Shown here in pieces: positions 30,978 through 40,119 of a stretch of DNA of 64,000 nt. Under the pieces are notes generated by a model that ran no database searches, was not told the origin of the DNA, and saw nothing but the letters and a program-made list of their open reading frames with translations. The stretch comes from Hymenobacter sp. BT559. Its GTDB lineage: Bacteria > Bacteroidota > Bacteroidia > Cytophagales > Hymenobacteraceae. The position numbers and the translations under genes were made by a program. The stretch spans positions 372,001-436,000 of the forward strand of contig NZ_JAELXV010000003.1 in the NCBI RefSeq assembly GCF_016427535.1, read 5' to 3'. Within the stretch, counting starts at the first letter, position 1. The number at the start of each line of letters is the position of its first letter.

Positions 30978-33113
30978 ATGCCTACAAAGCTCCTTTCGCA
31001 GTTTTTGCTGCTCACACTGCTCATTACCACCCTAAGTGCCCGCGCCCAAACGCCCGTGGGCCTGGGCTGGGCCAAAAACAACGTGAACGGCGCGATTTTT
31101 CGCAAAAACTCGGTGGTGAGCCAGGGCCAAAATCAGTATGTGGCCTACTACGACTCGGCGGGCTACGTGACCCTAGGTAAGCGCCGCCTGCCCAATGGCC
31201 CGTGGCAGGTACAGCGCACGCCCTACCAGGGCAATGTGAAGGACGCGCACAACGTCATCAGTCTCATGGCCGACGGCGCGGGCTACCTGCACCTGAGCTT
31301 CGACCACCACAACAACCCGCTGCACTACTGCCGCGGCACTGCGCCTGGCTCGCTGACGATGGGCACCTTAGAGCCCATGACCGGCCAGCAAGAGCAGAAG
31401 GTGAGCTACCCCGAGTTTCACCGCTACCCCTCGGGCGACCTGCTCTTTATGTACCGCGACGGCGGCTCGGGCAACGGCAACTTGGTGCTGAACCGCTACG
31501 ACGTTAAGACAAGAAAATGGACGCGCCTGCACGATGTGCTCATCGATGGTGAGGGCCAGCGTAATGCCTACTGGCAGGCCTGCATCGACCCTAAGGGCAC
31601 CATCCACGTGTCGTGGGTGTGGCGCGAAAGCCCCAACGTGGCCTCTAACCACGACATGGCCTACGCCCGCTCCGTAGATGGCGGCCGTACCTGGCAGAAG
31701 AGTACAGGCGAAGCCTACGCGTTGCCCATCACGGCGGGCACGGCCGAGTACGCCGCCCGCATTCCGCAAAACTCGGAGCTCATCAATCAAACCACTATTA
31801 CGACCGATGCGGCGGGCGCGCCCTACATCGCTAGCTACTGGCGGCCGCAGGGCACACAGGTGCCGCAGTATCAGCTTATCTATCTCAAAGACAAACAGTG
31901 GCGGACTGCTCAAATCAGCCAGCGCACTACGCCCTTTAGCCTGAGCGGCGTGGGCACGAAGAAGATTCCGATTTCGCGCCCGCAGTTGCTGGTGGCTACC
32001 CAAAAGGGCCGTACGGCCGCCTACCTGCTCTTCCGTGACGCCGAGCGCCAGGACCGGGCCTCGGTGCTGCAATGCGCCGACCTAGACAAGGGTACTTGGA
32101 CCGCCGCCGACCTCACCTCTACCACCGTCGGCAACTGGGAGCCCAGCTACGACACCGAGCGCTGGAAAAAGGAGCACGTCCTGAGTCTCTTCGTGCAGCG
32201 CACCGGCCAGGGCGATGGCGAAACGCTCGAAAACTTGCCCGCCCAGCCTGTATATGTGCTGGAGTGGCAGCCGGGCCAGCCCGTGCAGCCCGCCGCCCTA
32301 GGTGCCCTTGCAGCGCCCGCGGGCGCGCAAGGCCAGCCTGCGCCGCCTTCGTACCAGGGCTGGAAACTGGTGTGGGCCGACGAGTTCAATAAAAAGGGTC
32401 GCCCCAACCCGCAGAACTGGCAGTTTGAAACCGGCTTCCAGCGCAACCACGAGCTGCAGTGGTACCAGCCCGAGAACGCGCGCTGCGAAAAGGGCTTGCT
32501 TATCATCGAGGCCAAAAAGGAAAACCGGCCCAACCCCACGTACCAGGCCGGTAGCACCGACTGGCGCACCAGCCGCCCCACCATCGAGTACACCGCCGCC
32601 AGCCTCAATACTAGCGGCCGGCACCAGTGGCAATACGGCCGCTTCGAGATGCGTGCCCGTATTGACGCTCGCCCTGGCCTATGGCCCGCCTTCTGGACCC
32701 TAGGGGTAGAAAAACCCTGGCCCAGCAACGGCGAAATCGACATCATGGAGTATTACAAGGGCAAGATTTTGGCCAACGTAGCCAGCGGCACCGACAAGCC
32801 CTATACCGCCAAGTGGCACTCTGAAACCAAGCCCGTGGCCAGCTTCGCCGACCCCGACTGGGCCAAGCAGTTTCACGTGTGGCGCATGGACTGGGATGCC
32901 ACCGCCATTCGCCTCTACGTCGATGACCTGCTGCTGAATGAAACGCCTCTCACCCAAACCGTAAACCAGGACGGTACGGGCTTCAACCCCATGATGCAGC
33001 CTCATTACTTGCTGCTCAACCTGGCCCTAGGTGGCGACAACGGGGGCCCACTCGCCGATACACCGCTGCCCAGCCGCTATGAAATCGACTACGTGCGCGT
33101 GTACCAGCAGTAG
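30978..33113 (+). CDS. Fusion enzyme: BNR_4 propeller plus GH16 endo-beta-galactanase/glucanase
   Basis: A 711-residue secreted protein with signal MPTKLLSQFLLLTLLITTLSARAQ. Residues about 28-430 are a BNR_4-type seven-bladed propeller (AHNVISLMADGAGYLHLSFDHHNNPLHY, NQTTITTDAAGAPYIASYW). As I recall, that fold is shared by the rhamnosyl-glucuronate hydrolase family GH145 and some polysaccharide lyases. Residues about 455-711 are a complete GH16 jelly roll (KLVWADEFNKKG start, AFWTLG). Its catalytic motif GEIDIMEY has Glu586, Asp588 and Glu591. In arabinogalactan loci GH16 acts as surface endo-beta-1,3-galactanase. The fusion suggests one protein that removes terminal Rha-GlcA caps and cuts the backbone; both activities are inferred. 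Confidence 0.88.
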   Translation: MPTKLLSQFLLLTLLITTLSARAQTPVGLGWAKNNVNGAIFRKNSVVSQGQNQYVAYYDSAGYVTLGKRRLPNGPWQVQRTPYQGNVKDAHNVISLMADGAGYLHLSFDHHNNPLHYCRGTAPGSLTMGTLEPMTGQQEQKVSYPEFHRYPSGDLLFMYRDGGSGNGNLVLNRYDVKTRKWTRLHDVLIDGEGQRNAYWQACIDPKGTIHVSWVWRESPNVASNHDMAYARSVDGGRTWQKSTGEAYALPITAGTAEYAARIPQNSELINQTTITTDAAGAPYIASYWRPQGTQVPQYQLIYLKDKQWRTAQISQRTTPFSLSGVGTKKIPISRPQLLVATQKGRTAAYLLFRDAERQDRASVLQCADLDKGTWTAADLTSTTVGNWEPSYDTERWKKEHVLSLFVQRTGQGDGETLENLPAQPVYVLEWQPGQPVQPAALGALAAPAGAQGQPAPPSYQGWKLVWADEFNKKGRPNPQNWQFETGFQRNHELQWYQPENARCEKGLLIIEAKKENRPNPTYQAGSTDWRTSRPTIEYTAASLNTSGRHQWQYGRFEMRARIDARPGLWPAFWTLGVEKPWPSNGEIDIMEYYKGKILANVASGTDKPYTAKWHSETKPVASFADPDWAKQFHVWRMDWDATAIRLYVDDLLLNETPLTQTVNQDGTGFNPMMQPHYLLLNLALGGDNGGPLADTPLPSRYEIDYVRVYQQ

Positions 33114-33191
33114 GCTTGCGGCCGCCAGGCCGGCGTAACTTGGCTGGCCCGCCGCCATGCAGCTATGTGGTTGGCTTTGCGTCTTCTGGTT

Positions 33192-34262
33192 ATGCCTACT
33201 CGTCGTCATTTTCTCACTGGTTCGCTCACCGGCCTGGCTTTGCTCGCTATGCGCCAGCCACTTGCCGCGGCCGCGGCCCGCACCTACACCAACCCCGTGC
33301 TGGCCGGCAACTTCCCGGACCCCTTCGTCTTAAAGCACGGCAAGCGCTACTACGCCTTCGGCACCACCGGGCGCGGGCGCACCAAGGATGGCCGGGTTTT
33401 CACGCTGTTGCAGTCAGAGAATCTAGTCGATTGGCGGCCCCTAGGTGGGGCGCTTTTGCCGCCAGCCGGCAGCGAGGAATTTGATTTTTGGGCGCCCGAA
33501 GTGGTAGAGCACAACGGTACTTTCTACATGTATTACTCGCGCGGCGGCGGCGCCATTGGGGCCACCGTAGGCCACCGGCTGCACGTGGCTACCAGTGCTA
33601 AGCCCGAAGGTCCCTACACCGAGGTGGCCGCCCTGCCGGTGCCCGACAGCCAGTTTACCATCGATGCCCACGCTTTCAAAGACACGGATGGGCAATGGTA
33701 CCTGTTCTACGCCCGCGACTTTACTGACACCAACGACGGCTACTACCCCGGCACCGGCCTCGTAGTAGACCGCCTCACCAGCATGACCCAGCTGGCCAAC
33801 GCGCCTCGCACCGTGCTGCGCGCCCGCCACAGCTGGACGCTTTTCGAGGCCAACCGCCTGATGCCGCTCTACGATAACCGCACCTTTGCGCAGTGGCACA
33901 CGCTGGAAGGTCCCTTTGTGCGCCGCCACGAGGGCAAGTACTACTGCTTCTTTAGCGGCGCCAATTTCCTCACCGACCGCTACGGGGTTGATTACTGCGT
34001 GGCCGACCACGTAATGGGGCCCTACGTCGACTCGGGCTCCGATGCGGGGGCGCGGGTGCTGCACTCGGTGCCCGGCCACGTGCGTGGCCCCGGCCACCAC
34101 AGCCACACCATGAGCCCCGATGGCCGCACCGAGTACCTCGTGTACCATGCCTGGAACGCCGCCATGACGGAGCGCGAGCTCTGCATCGACCCCCTGGCCT
34201 GGACCGCTGACGGCCCTAGGTGCCTCGGGCCCACTTATACCCCGCAGCCCCGGCCTCGGTAG
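33192..34262 (+). CDS. GH43 glycosidase with twin-arginine (Tat) signal
   Basis: A 356-residue GH43 enzyme. The start at 33192 gives MPTRRHFLTGSLTGLALLAM, a textbook twin-arginine leader; an ATG 27 bases upstream would bury it. The GH43 propeller begins at YTNPVLAGNFPDPFVL (base Asp43), continues with FWAPEVVEHNGTFYMYYS, and has IDAHAF as the likely second acidic site. A GHHSHTM segment near the end matches the metal/His site of the family. It is the only Tat-exported enzyme in the locus, suggesting folding or cofactor loading before export. It closes the PUL; 78 bases separate it from the GH16 fusion. Confidence 0.88.
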   Translation: MPTRRHFLTGSLTGLALLAMRQPLAAAAARTYTNPVLAGNFPDPFVLKHGKRYYAFGTTGRGRTKDGRVFTLLQSENLVDWRPLGGALLPPAGSEEFDFWAPEVVEHNGTFYMYYSRGGGAIGATVGHRLHVATSAKPEGPYTEVAALPVPDSQFTIDAHAFKDTDGQWYLFYARDFTDTNDGYYPGTGLVVDRLTSMTQLANAPRTVLRARHSWTLFEANRLMPLYDNRTFAQWHTLEGPFVRRHEGKYYCFFSGANFLTDRYGVDYCVADHVMGPYVDSGSDAGARVLHSVPGHVRGPGHHSHTMSPDGRTEYLVYHAWNAAMTERELCIDPLAWTADGPRCLGPTYTPQPRPR

Positions 34263-34323
34263 GGTGGGGGTTTCACTCAGGTCTGTAGCTTCTTGTACGT
34301 TAGTGCCAATCTCTATCGACGGA

Positions 34324-34335
34324 GCAACGCGTTGC
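34324..34335. promoter_or_regulatory. Perfect 12-bp palindrome GCAACGCGTTGC
   Basis: The palindrome lies in the 193-base gap between the last PUL enzyme and the DUF4269 gene, about 120 bases before the latter. It has the shape of an operator. No promoter box is obvious beside it. Confidence 0.3.
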
Positions 34336-34455
34336 AACTGTTCCACAATTTCGGACTGGTTCTAATTGCTATTGGGGCAACAGCTAGCGTACGTCATACT
34401 GAACTGCCTTGGCTTAGACACTCGCCCGCACTTTGTGCTTGGCTCTCTGGCTGCT

Positions 34456-35055
34456 ATGAACCTTCATTCGTCCTGGAAAGACCCACGCTATTTAGCAGCA
34501 GGCAACCGCCGCCAGCGTCGCGCTTACGCGGTGCTGCAAGAGCTAGGTATTCTAACTACCCTAGGGCCCTTCGACCCTGTGGTGGCGGGCACCATCCCGC
34601 TGGCTATCGACCTGCCTAGTAGCGACATCGATATTATTTGCGAAGTGCCTTTGGGGAATAGCGTAGCCTTCGAGCAATTGCTACGCACCCACTACGGGCA
34701 CCTGCCGGCCTTTCGAGCAGGCCAGGTAGCGAGCGCGACGGGGCCAGCGTTGGTGAGTAGTTTTCGCTACCTGGAAATCGAAATAGAAGTGTTTGGCCAA
34801 GCCCTGCCCACCGAGCAACAATATGCGTTTCGGCACTTAATAATAGAATACGCGGTGCTGTGCGCCGGAGGGCCGGCCTGGCGCACGGCGGTGCGCCGCC
34901 TCAAGGCGCAGGGCCTGAAAACAGAGCCTGCCTTTGCCGCGCTGCTACAACTGCCGGGCAACCCCTACGAAGCGCTGCTGACGCTTGAAAACTTAACGCC
35001 GGCCGAGCTGGCCGCCCGATTAGCCCAGGTTACGCTGCCCGCTAACAGTCGCTGA
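34456..35055 (+). CDS. DUF4269 protein, nucleotidyltransferase-like
   Basis: A 199-residue cytoplasmic protein. The DUF4269 landmarks are clear: DPRYLAAGNRRQRRAY, VVAGTIPLAIDLPSSDIDIICEV (a GT... SDIDI pattern like the metal-binding DxD of nucleotidyltransferases), and HLIIEYAVLCAGGPAW. The biochemical role of the family is unknown to me. The ATG at 34456 matches the domain boundary; an earlier TTG in frame would add 30 residues of no resemblance. The gene is outside the PUL by content. The 200-base gap after it holds no gene. Confidence 0.8.
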   Translation: MNLHSSWKDPRYLAAGNRRQRRAYAVLQELGILTTLGPFDPVVAGTIPLAIDLPSSDIDIICEVPLGNSVAFEQLLRTHYGHLPAFRAGQVASATGPALVSSFRYLEIEIEVFGQALPTEQQYAFRHLIIEYAVLCAGGPAWRTAVRRLKAQGLKTEPAFAALLQLPGNPYEALLTLENLTPAELAARLAQVTLPANSR

Positions 35056-35257
35056 AACCAGGACCTAGGGCCCGCAAAAGCTTAACATAGCAAGCGCAAC
35101 ATTTGGACAGTATTGAGCCGTACTATTGTGTTTCCAATGCACTACACGAAGTGGTGCTTGGTAAACTATTTAGAAAGAGCGGGTTGGCCGACAACTATTG
35201 ACGGGCTTACCCTAATTAATAGTACTGCTGGCCACTCCCAAATTCTCACCCACGATT

Positions 35258-35818
35258 ATGAGCAAAGCTAAGAAAGCCCTAACTAGCAACCTGGCCGCGG
35301 CCGTGGTGCCCCACCTAGGGATGGAAGCCAGCACAAACGAGCCTCCTAAAGCCGTCAACAAAACCCTACGCAAGCTTGCTAAGCAACTGCTGAAGCAGCA
35401 AGCCAAAACTGAAAAAATGCCCGCTGCACCCGTGGCCCCCAAAGCCAAGCGCGTGCGCCAGGCCCTGGCTAGCGAGCTAACCGGCGCTCTGCAGCCCTAC
35501 CTAAGCCCCGAAGGCGAAGAAGCTACCCCTCCTTCTAAAGCGGTTACCAAGCTCATTCAGCGCCTGTCGAAGAAGTTGGTGAAGCAGCGCAGCAAACAAG
35601 CCAAGCAGTCAGCCAAAGCGACTAAAACGGCCAAGGGTAAAGAAGCGCCCGCCGCTGCCGCCGAAGGCAGTGCGGCCTCGGCCCCGCGTCCTGGTCGGCC
35701 GCAGCCTCCGCGCCCGGCCTCGGTGGCGTCGGCGCCCCGCCCGGTAGCTCCCAAGCGGCGCCCTGCCCCAGCCAAGCCCGCTCCAGCGGAAGCCGCGGCC
35801 TCCACGCCTCAGGAATAG
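35258..35818 (+). CDS. Basic Ala/Lys/Pro-rich protein with an internal duplication
   Basis: A 186-residue cytoplasmic protein without signal peptide. Two tandem units of about 45 residues are visible: unit 1 (about 7-50: ALTSNLAAAVVPHLGMEAS... KTLRKLAKQLLKQQAK) and unit 2 (about 69-115: ALASELTGALQPYLSPEGE... KLIQRLSKKLVKQRSK). Both end in an amphipathic Lys-rich helix. From about 120 on the chain is low-complexity Lys/Ala then Pro/Ala/Arg-rich, similar to the tails of bacterial histone-like proteins. A nucleic-acid-binding or nucleoid role is possible, but I do not recognise the family. TCACCCAC precedes the ATG and a strong terminator follows. Confidence 0.75.
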   Translation: MSKAKKALTSNLAAAVVPHLGMEASTNEPPKAVNKTLRKLAKQLLKQQAKTEKMPAAPVAPKAKRVRQALASELTGALQPYLSPEGEEATPPSKAVTKLIQRLSKKLVKQRSKQAKQSAKATKTAKGKEAPAAAAEGSAASAPRPGRPQPPRPASVASAPRPVAPKRRPAPAKPAPAEAAASTPQE

Positions 35819-35851
35819 GCATTTCGGCCTAAGGACCTTCCATCTTAGCAA

Positions 35852-35898
35852 ACTGCCCGCCCCGCTGCCAACCTAGGCAGGGGGGCGGGCAGTTTTTT
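35852..35898 (+). terminator. Rho-independent terminator
   Basis: A GC-rich 12-bp stem (35852-35863 with 35882-35893) is followed by TTTTTT. It ends the Lys/Ala/Pro-rich repeat-protein transcript. The loop contains a CCTAGG palindrome. Confidence 0.9.
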
Positions 35899-36017
35899 AA
35901 GCCAAGCGCGGCGGTGTGTGGCTAGCATTCTGGCGTTACTTTATTTCATAATAACAACATCACACTGCCGCAACAGGCTGCCGATAGCTTTGACGCTTCA
36001 ACCTCTTTGTGGCGTCT

Positions 36018-38234
36018 ATGCAGTTAAACTTTTCCGCACTTCTTCCGGCTACTTTGTTGCTAGGCTTGGCGGCCGGGGCGGCCCGCGCCCAAACTACGCC
36101 CACCATTGCCCGGCCCAGCGCCACGCTCACCGTGACCGAGGGCGCGGGCTCGGTTAGTATTCCACTCAGCATCAGCAATCCGGGTGCTGAAGCCAGCACT
36201 GTGCAGGTGGTAGTGCAGGCCCTAGGTATGGCCACGGCAGGGCAAGACTACACCTACGCCACCACTCAAACCGTGACGTTTCCGGCTGGGGCCACGGGCA
36301 CCCAAACGCTTACTATCCCTATCCTCGACGACGCGATGGCCGAGGAAACCGAGTACTTCGTGGTGCGCCTGCAAAACCCGACCAACGCCACCGTGTCGGC
36401 TACGGCCAATGACATTCTGGTTTATATAAAGGACAACGACACTCCGGCGCCGACGCGGGCCAATAACTTGTCGCTGAGTTTGGTGCAGAGCTATCAAACG
36501 GCCACGCCTTTTAGCGGCAATAACCAAATTAACTCAGCCGAAATAGCGGCCTTCGACCCTACGACCAAGCGCCTGTACGTGGCCAACTCTATTGGCGGCA
36601 AGCTAGAGATTTTGAATCTAGCCAACCCGGCCGCCATTGCGGCCTTGGCTTCTATCGATATCAAAAGCTACGGCGGCCTCAACTCGGTGGCGGTGCGCAA
36701 CGGCGTGGTGGCCTGCGCCCTCGAAAACAGTAGCCCGCAGCAAGACGGTAGCGTGGTGTTCTTCGACCAAAACGGCGTGTTTCAGAAGCAAGTGACCGTG
36801 GGCGCCATGCCCGACATGATAACCTTCTCGCCCGATGGTCGCTACGTGCTCACGGCCAACGAGGGCGAGCCCAACGCCGCCTACACCACCGACCCCGAGG
36901 GCAGCGTGTCGGTGATTGATGTATTGGGCGGCCTCGCGGGCCTCACGCAGGCCAACGTGACCACGGCTACCTTCACGGCTTATAACAGCCAGGCTGCCGC
37001 GCTGCGGGCGCAGGGCATCCGCATCTACGGTGGGCTGGCTGCCTCGCCCAGCACGGTGGCCCAGGACCTAGAGCCCGAGTACATTGCGGTGAGCGCCAAT
37101 TCGCAAACGGCCTATATCAGCTTGCAGGAAAACAACGCCATTGCGGTGCTTGATTTGGCTACTAAGCAGATAACGGCCCTGCGACCGGTAGGCTACAGCG
37201 ACCACCGCCAGCCTGGCCGCAGCATCGATGCCTCCGACCGCACCACCGAGGTGCTGCTGGCCAACTGGTCTATCAAAGGCATGCGCCAGCCCGATGCCAT
37301 CAACCTGTTTGAGGTCAACGGCACCTCGTATCTGCTCACGGCCAATGAGGGCGACTCCCGCGATTACTCTGGTTTTAGTGAGGTGGTGCGCGTAGGTGCC
37401 AATGGCTACGTGCTCGACGCCACGGCCTTCCCCAATGCCAGCCTGCTCAAAAACGAGGCTGTGCTAGGCCGACTCAACGTGACTAACAAGCTTGGTGACA
37501 CCGACGGCGACGGCGACTTCGACGAGATTTATGCCTTTGGGGGCCGCTCGTTCAGCATCTACAACGCCGCCACGGGCGCCGAGGTGCACGACAGCGGCAG
37601 CCTGCTCGAGCGCGTGACCGCCGCCGATGCTACCTACGGCGCCATCTTCAACGCCAGCAATAGCTTCGGCGAAGCGCCCACCCGCAAAAATCGCTCGGAC
37701 GACAAAGGCCCCGAGCCCGAGGGCGTGACCACCGGTCGCATCGGCAACAACTTGTACGCCTTCGTGTCGCTGGAGCGCGTAGGCGGCGTTATGGTGTTCA
37801 ATATCAACGACCCCGCCGCCCCGGTGCTCGAAGCATATGCCAACAACCGCAACCTCACGGGCGCCACTACCACCGGCGACCTAGGGCCCGAGGGCATCGT
37901 CTTTATCTCGGCCGCCGACAGCCCCAGCGGGCAGCCGCTGCTGCTGCTGGCCAATGAGGTGAGCAGCACCATTGCCGTGTACAGCATCCAGGCCAGCACG
38001 CCCACTGCCGCCCGGCCGGGGCAGGCCACCGAGCCACTGGCCGCTTACCCCAACCCCAGCCAGGGCACGCCCGTGCGCCTGAGCCGGGCCGTGTCGGGCA
38101 CCCTGCATGACTTGGCCGGCCGGCCTGTGCGCCAGCTGCGCACCACCGACCGCCTAGAAACCAACGGCCTCGCCGCCGGCGTGTACCTGTTGCGCGCCGA
38201 CGATGGCGCCGCCACCAAGCTGATAGTAAACTAG
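36018..38234 (+). CDS. Choice-of-anchor I family protein with Calx-beta domain and T9SS sorting signal
   Basis: A 738-residue secreted protein. The start at the ATG 36018 gives signal MQLNFSALLPATLLLGLAAGAARAQ; a GTG nine bases upstream is the alternative. Residues about 28-140 form a Calx-beta domain (TVTEGAGSVSIPLSIS, DDAMAEETEYFVVRL). About 150-640 is the choice-of-anchor I propeller, including FSPDGRYVLTANEGEPNAAY and the EGDSRDY and DKGPEPEGV boxes; relatives include PhoX-like phosphatases. The last about 65 residues form a type A T9SS sorting domain (YPNPSQG... GLAAGVYLLRADDG), so it is exported across the outer membrane by type IX secretion. A PafA-type phosphatase follows 48 bases later, suggesting a shared role in phosphate release. 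Confidence 0.9.
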   Translation: MQLNFSALLPATLLLGLAAGAARAQTTPTIARPSATLTVTEGAGSVSIPLSISNPGAEASTVQVVVQALGMATAGQDYTYATTQTVTFPAGATGTQTLTIPILDDAMAEETEYFVVRLQNPTNATVSATANDILVYIKDNDTPAPTRANNLSLSLVQSYQTATPFSGNNQINSAEIAAFDPTTKRLYVANSIGGKLEILNLANPAAIAALASIDIKSYGGLNSVAVRNGVVACALENSSPQQDGSVVFFDQNGVFQKQVTVGAMPDMITFSPDGRYVLTANEGEPNAAYTTDPEGSVSVIDVLGGLAGLTQANVTTATFTAYNSQAAALRAQGIRIYGGLAASPSTVAQDLEPEYIAVSANSQTAYISLQENNAIAVLDLATKQITALRPVGYSDHRQPGRSIDASDRTTEVLLANWSIKGMRQPDAINLFEVNGTSYLLTANEGDSRDYSGFSEVVRVGANGYVLDATAFPNASLLKNEAVLGRLNVTNKLGDTDGDGDFDEIYAFGGRSFSIYNAATGAEVHDSGSLLERVTAADATYGAIFNASNSFGEAPTRKNRSDDKGPEPEGVTTGRIGNNLYAFVSLERVGGVMVFNINDPAAPVLEAYANNRNLTGATTTGDLGPEGIVFISAADSPSGQPLLLLANEVSSTIAVYSIQASTPTAARPGQATEPLAAYPNPSQGTPVRLSRAVSGTLHDLAGRPVRQLRTTDRLETNGLAAGVYLLRADDGAATKLIVN

Positions 38235-38282
38235 GTGCCGTGGCGCACACACCCTAGGTTTGCGCCCCGATTTTTTCTGCGA

Positions 38283-39947
38283 ATGTTCTCTCCTTACCTC
38301 CTGGCCGCTGGCCTGCTCCTAGGTAGCTCTGCGGCTGCCCAAATTCGCCCCACGCCCAAGCTGCTGGTTGGCATCATGGTCGACCAAATGCGGCCCGACT
38401 ACCTCACCCGCTTCAGCCCCGAGTTTGGACCCGATGGCTTCAACCGGCTGCTGCGTGAGGGCTTTCAGTGCCGCAATACGCACTACAACTATATCCCCAC
38501 CGTGACCGGGCCCGGCCACTCTAGCGTGTACACCGGCACCACGCCGCGCTACCACGGCATCGTGGGCAACTCGTGGTACGACCGCCGCCTGCGCCACGAC
38601 GTGTACTGCACCGACGATACCACCGCGCAGCTTGTAGGTACTACCACCAAGGGCATGGGTGTATCGGCCCGCAATCAGCTCAGCACCACCCTAGGCGACG
38701 AGCTTAAGATGACCTACGGCGGCCGCAGCAAGGTGCTGGCCTTGTCGCTTAAAGACCGAGCCTCGGCCCTGCCCGCCGGCCACATGGCCGACGGCGCCTT
38801 CTGGCTCGACGTGAATACCGGCGACTTCATTTCGAGCACTTTTTACATGACCAAGCTGCCGGCTTGGGTCACCGAGTTTAATGCCCAGAAAAAGGCCGAC
38901 GCCTACCGCCAGCAAACCTGGTCGCCGCTGAAACCCGCCTCGGCCTACCTCAACAGCTTGCCCGACTCGAACCGCTACGAACGCATTTTTAAGGGCAAAA
39001 CGGCCGCCACTTTCCCCTACGACCTATCCAAGCTGGCGCCCCAAAACCCGCCCGCCTACGAGAACATGTACACCTCGCCTTTCGGCGATAACCTGCTGAC
39101 GGACCTTGCCCTGGCCGCGCTCAAAAACACCGACCTAGGGCGCGACAACGTGCCCGATTTGCTGGCTATCAGCTACTCTAGCCCCGATGCGGTAGGCCAC
39201 ACCTTCGGGCCGCTTTCGAAGGAAGAAAACGACCTCTACCTGCGCCTCGACCTCGAAATAGCCCGCCTACTGAAAGCCCTCGACCAGACCGTAGGCAAGG
39301 GCAACTACACCATCTTCTTGACTGCTGACCACGGCGCCAGCGAGGTGACGCGCTACCTCGCCGACCACCAGCTGCCCGTGGGTACCTTCGACAGGCGCGG
39401 CGCTTACCAGGCGGCCAATGCCTACCTAGTCAGCCAGTTTGGCCCCGGCCAGTGGCTCGAAAAGGAGATTAATAATTCTTACTACATCAGCCGCGCATTG
39501 CTGGCCCAGCACAAGGTAGAGCTGCCGCACGCCCAGCAGGTGCTAGCCGAGTTTATGCGTAGCCAGCCCGGTATCGCGCAGGTAAATACGACTACGCAGC
39601 TACTAAATGGCGGCTACACTACCGGCCTCGAAGCCCGGCTGGTAGCCAGCCTCTATTACCCGCGCTACGGCGATGTGCGCTACGAGCTGTTGCCCGGCTG
39701 GACCGGCGACATCGGCGTGGGCACCAGCCACGGCACCGGCTACGCCTACGATAGCCACGTGCCACTGCTGTGGTGGGGCATGGGCATCCCAGTTGGCGTT
39801 AGTTACGAGCCCCACACCATCACCGACATCGCGCCCACGGCGGCCATGATTCTCAATAGTAAGCTGCCTAGCGCCTGCACCGGCCAGCCCATCGTGGAGG
39901 TGCTAGGTGCCAGCCCGAAGCCTAGCGGCAAGGCCCGCCGCAAATAG
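38283..39947 (+). CDS. PafA-type alkaline phosphatase (phosphate monoesterase)
   Basis: A 554-residue secreted alkaline phosphatase superfamily enzyme. The start at 38283 gives signal MFSPYLLAAGLLLGSSAAAQ. The metal and nucleophile region reads VDQMRPDY and TVTGPGHSSVYTG, with Thr75 as predicted nucleophile. The monoesterase-specific set of PafA is present: Asn96 in GNSWYD and Lys157/Arg159 in SLKDRAS. The second metal-site boxes SSPDAVGHTFGP and TADHGA follow, then GTSHGTGYAYDSHVPLLWWG. It hydrolyses phosphate monoesters in the periplasm in known relatives. It is probably cotranscribed with the choice-of-anchor I gene. A terminator follows. Confidence 0.93.
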   Translation: MFSPYLLAAGLLLGSSAAAQIRPTPKLLVGIMVDQMRPDYLTRFSPEFGPDGFNRLLREGFQCRNTHYNYIPTVTGPGHSSVYTGTTPRYHGIVGNSWYDRRLRHDVYCTDDTTAQLVGTTTKGMGVSARNQLSTTLGDELKMTYGGRSKVLALSLKDRASALPAGHMADGAFWLDVNTGDFISSTFYMTKLPAWVTEFNAQKKADAYRQQTWSPLKPASAYLNSLPDSNRYERIFKGKTAATFPYDLSKLAPQNPPAYENMYTSPFGDNLLTDLALAALKNTDLGRDNVPDLLAISYSSPDAVGHTFGPLSKEENDLYLRLDLEIARLLKALDQTVGKGNYTIFLTADHGASEVTRYLADHQLPVGTFDRRGAYQAANAYLVSQFGPGQWLEKEINNSYYISRALLAQHKVELPHAQQVLAEFMRSQPGIAQVNTTTQLLNGGYTTGLEARLVASLYYPRYGDVRYELLPGWTGDIGVGTSHGTGYAYDSHVPLLWWGMGIPVGVSYEPHTITDIAPTAAMILNSKLPSACTGQPIVEVLGASPKPSGKARRK

Positions 39948-39984
39948 GCCCCTAGGTCGAATAAAGCGACCGCGCTTTGTGCAG

Positions 39985-40014
39985 CCCCAGCTTTCACCCG
40001 AAGGCTGGGGTTTT
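39985..40014 (+). terminator. Rho-independent terminator after the phosphatase
   Basis: CCCCAGC pairs with GCTGGGG (40004-40010), then TTTT. It sits 38 bases beyond the stop codon. Confidence 0.85.
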
Positions 40015-40107
40015 CTGGTATAGAAGCGCCGAAAGGTCAGGCGTAATGAACGGATTTAGATTAAATACGCTGTTTATCAAATTATTATGTATGTAGTATA
40101 AAAATAT

Positions 40108-40119
40108 ATTGTGCACAAT
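40108..40119. promoter_or_regulatory. Palindromic operator candidate ATTGTGCACAAT in the ohr promoter
   Basis: A perfect 12-bp palindrome in a very AT-rich stretch overlaps the predicted -33 box of the peroxide-resistance gene. MarR-type OhrR or another redox regulator would be a typical binder; no such regulator is encoded nearby. Confidence 0.45.

Noticed and set aside
33441..34346. A 301-codon minus-strand open frame opposite the Tat GH43
   Set aside because: It mirrors the GH43 codons and has low-complexity Gly/Val/His composition with no recognisable motif.
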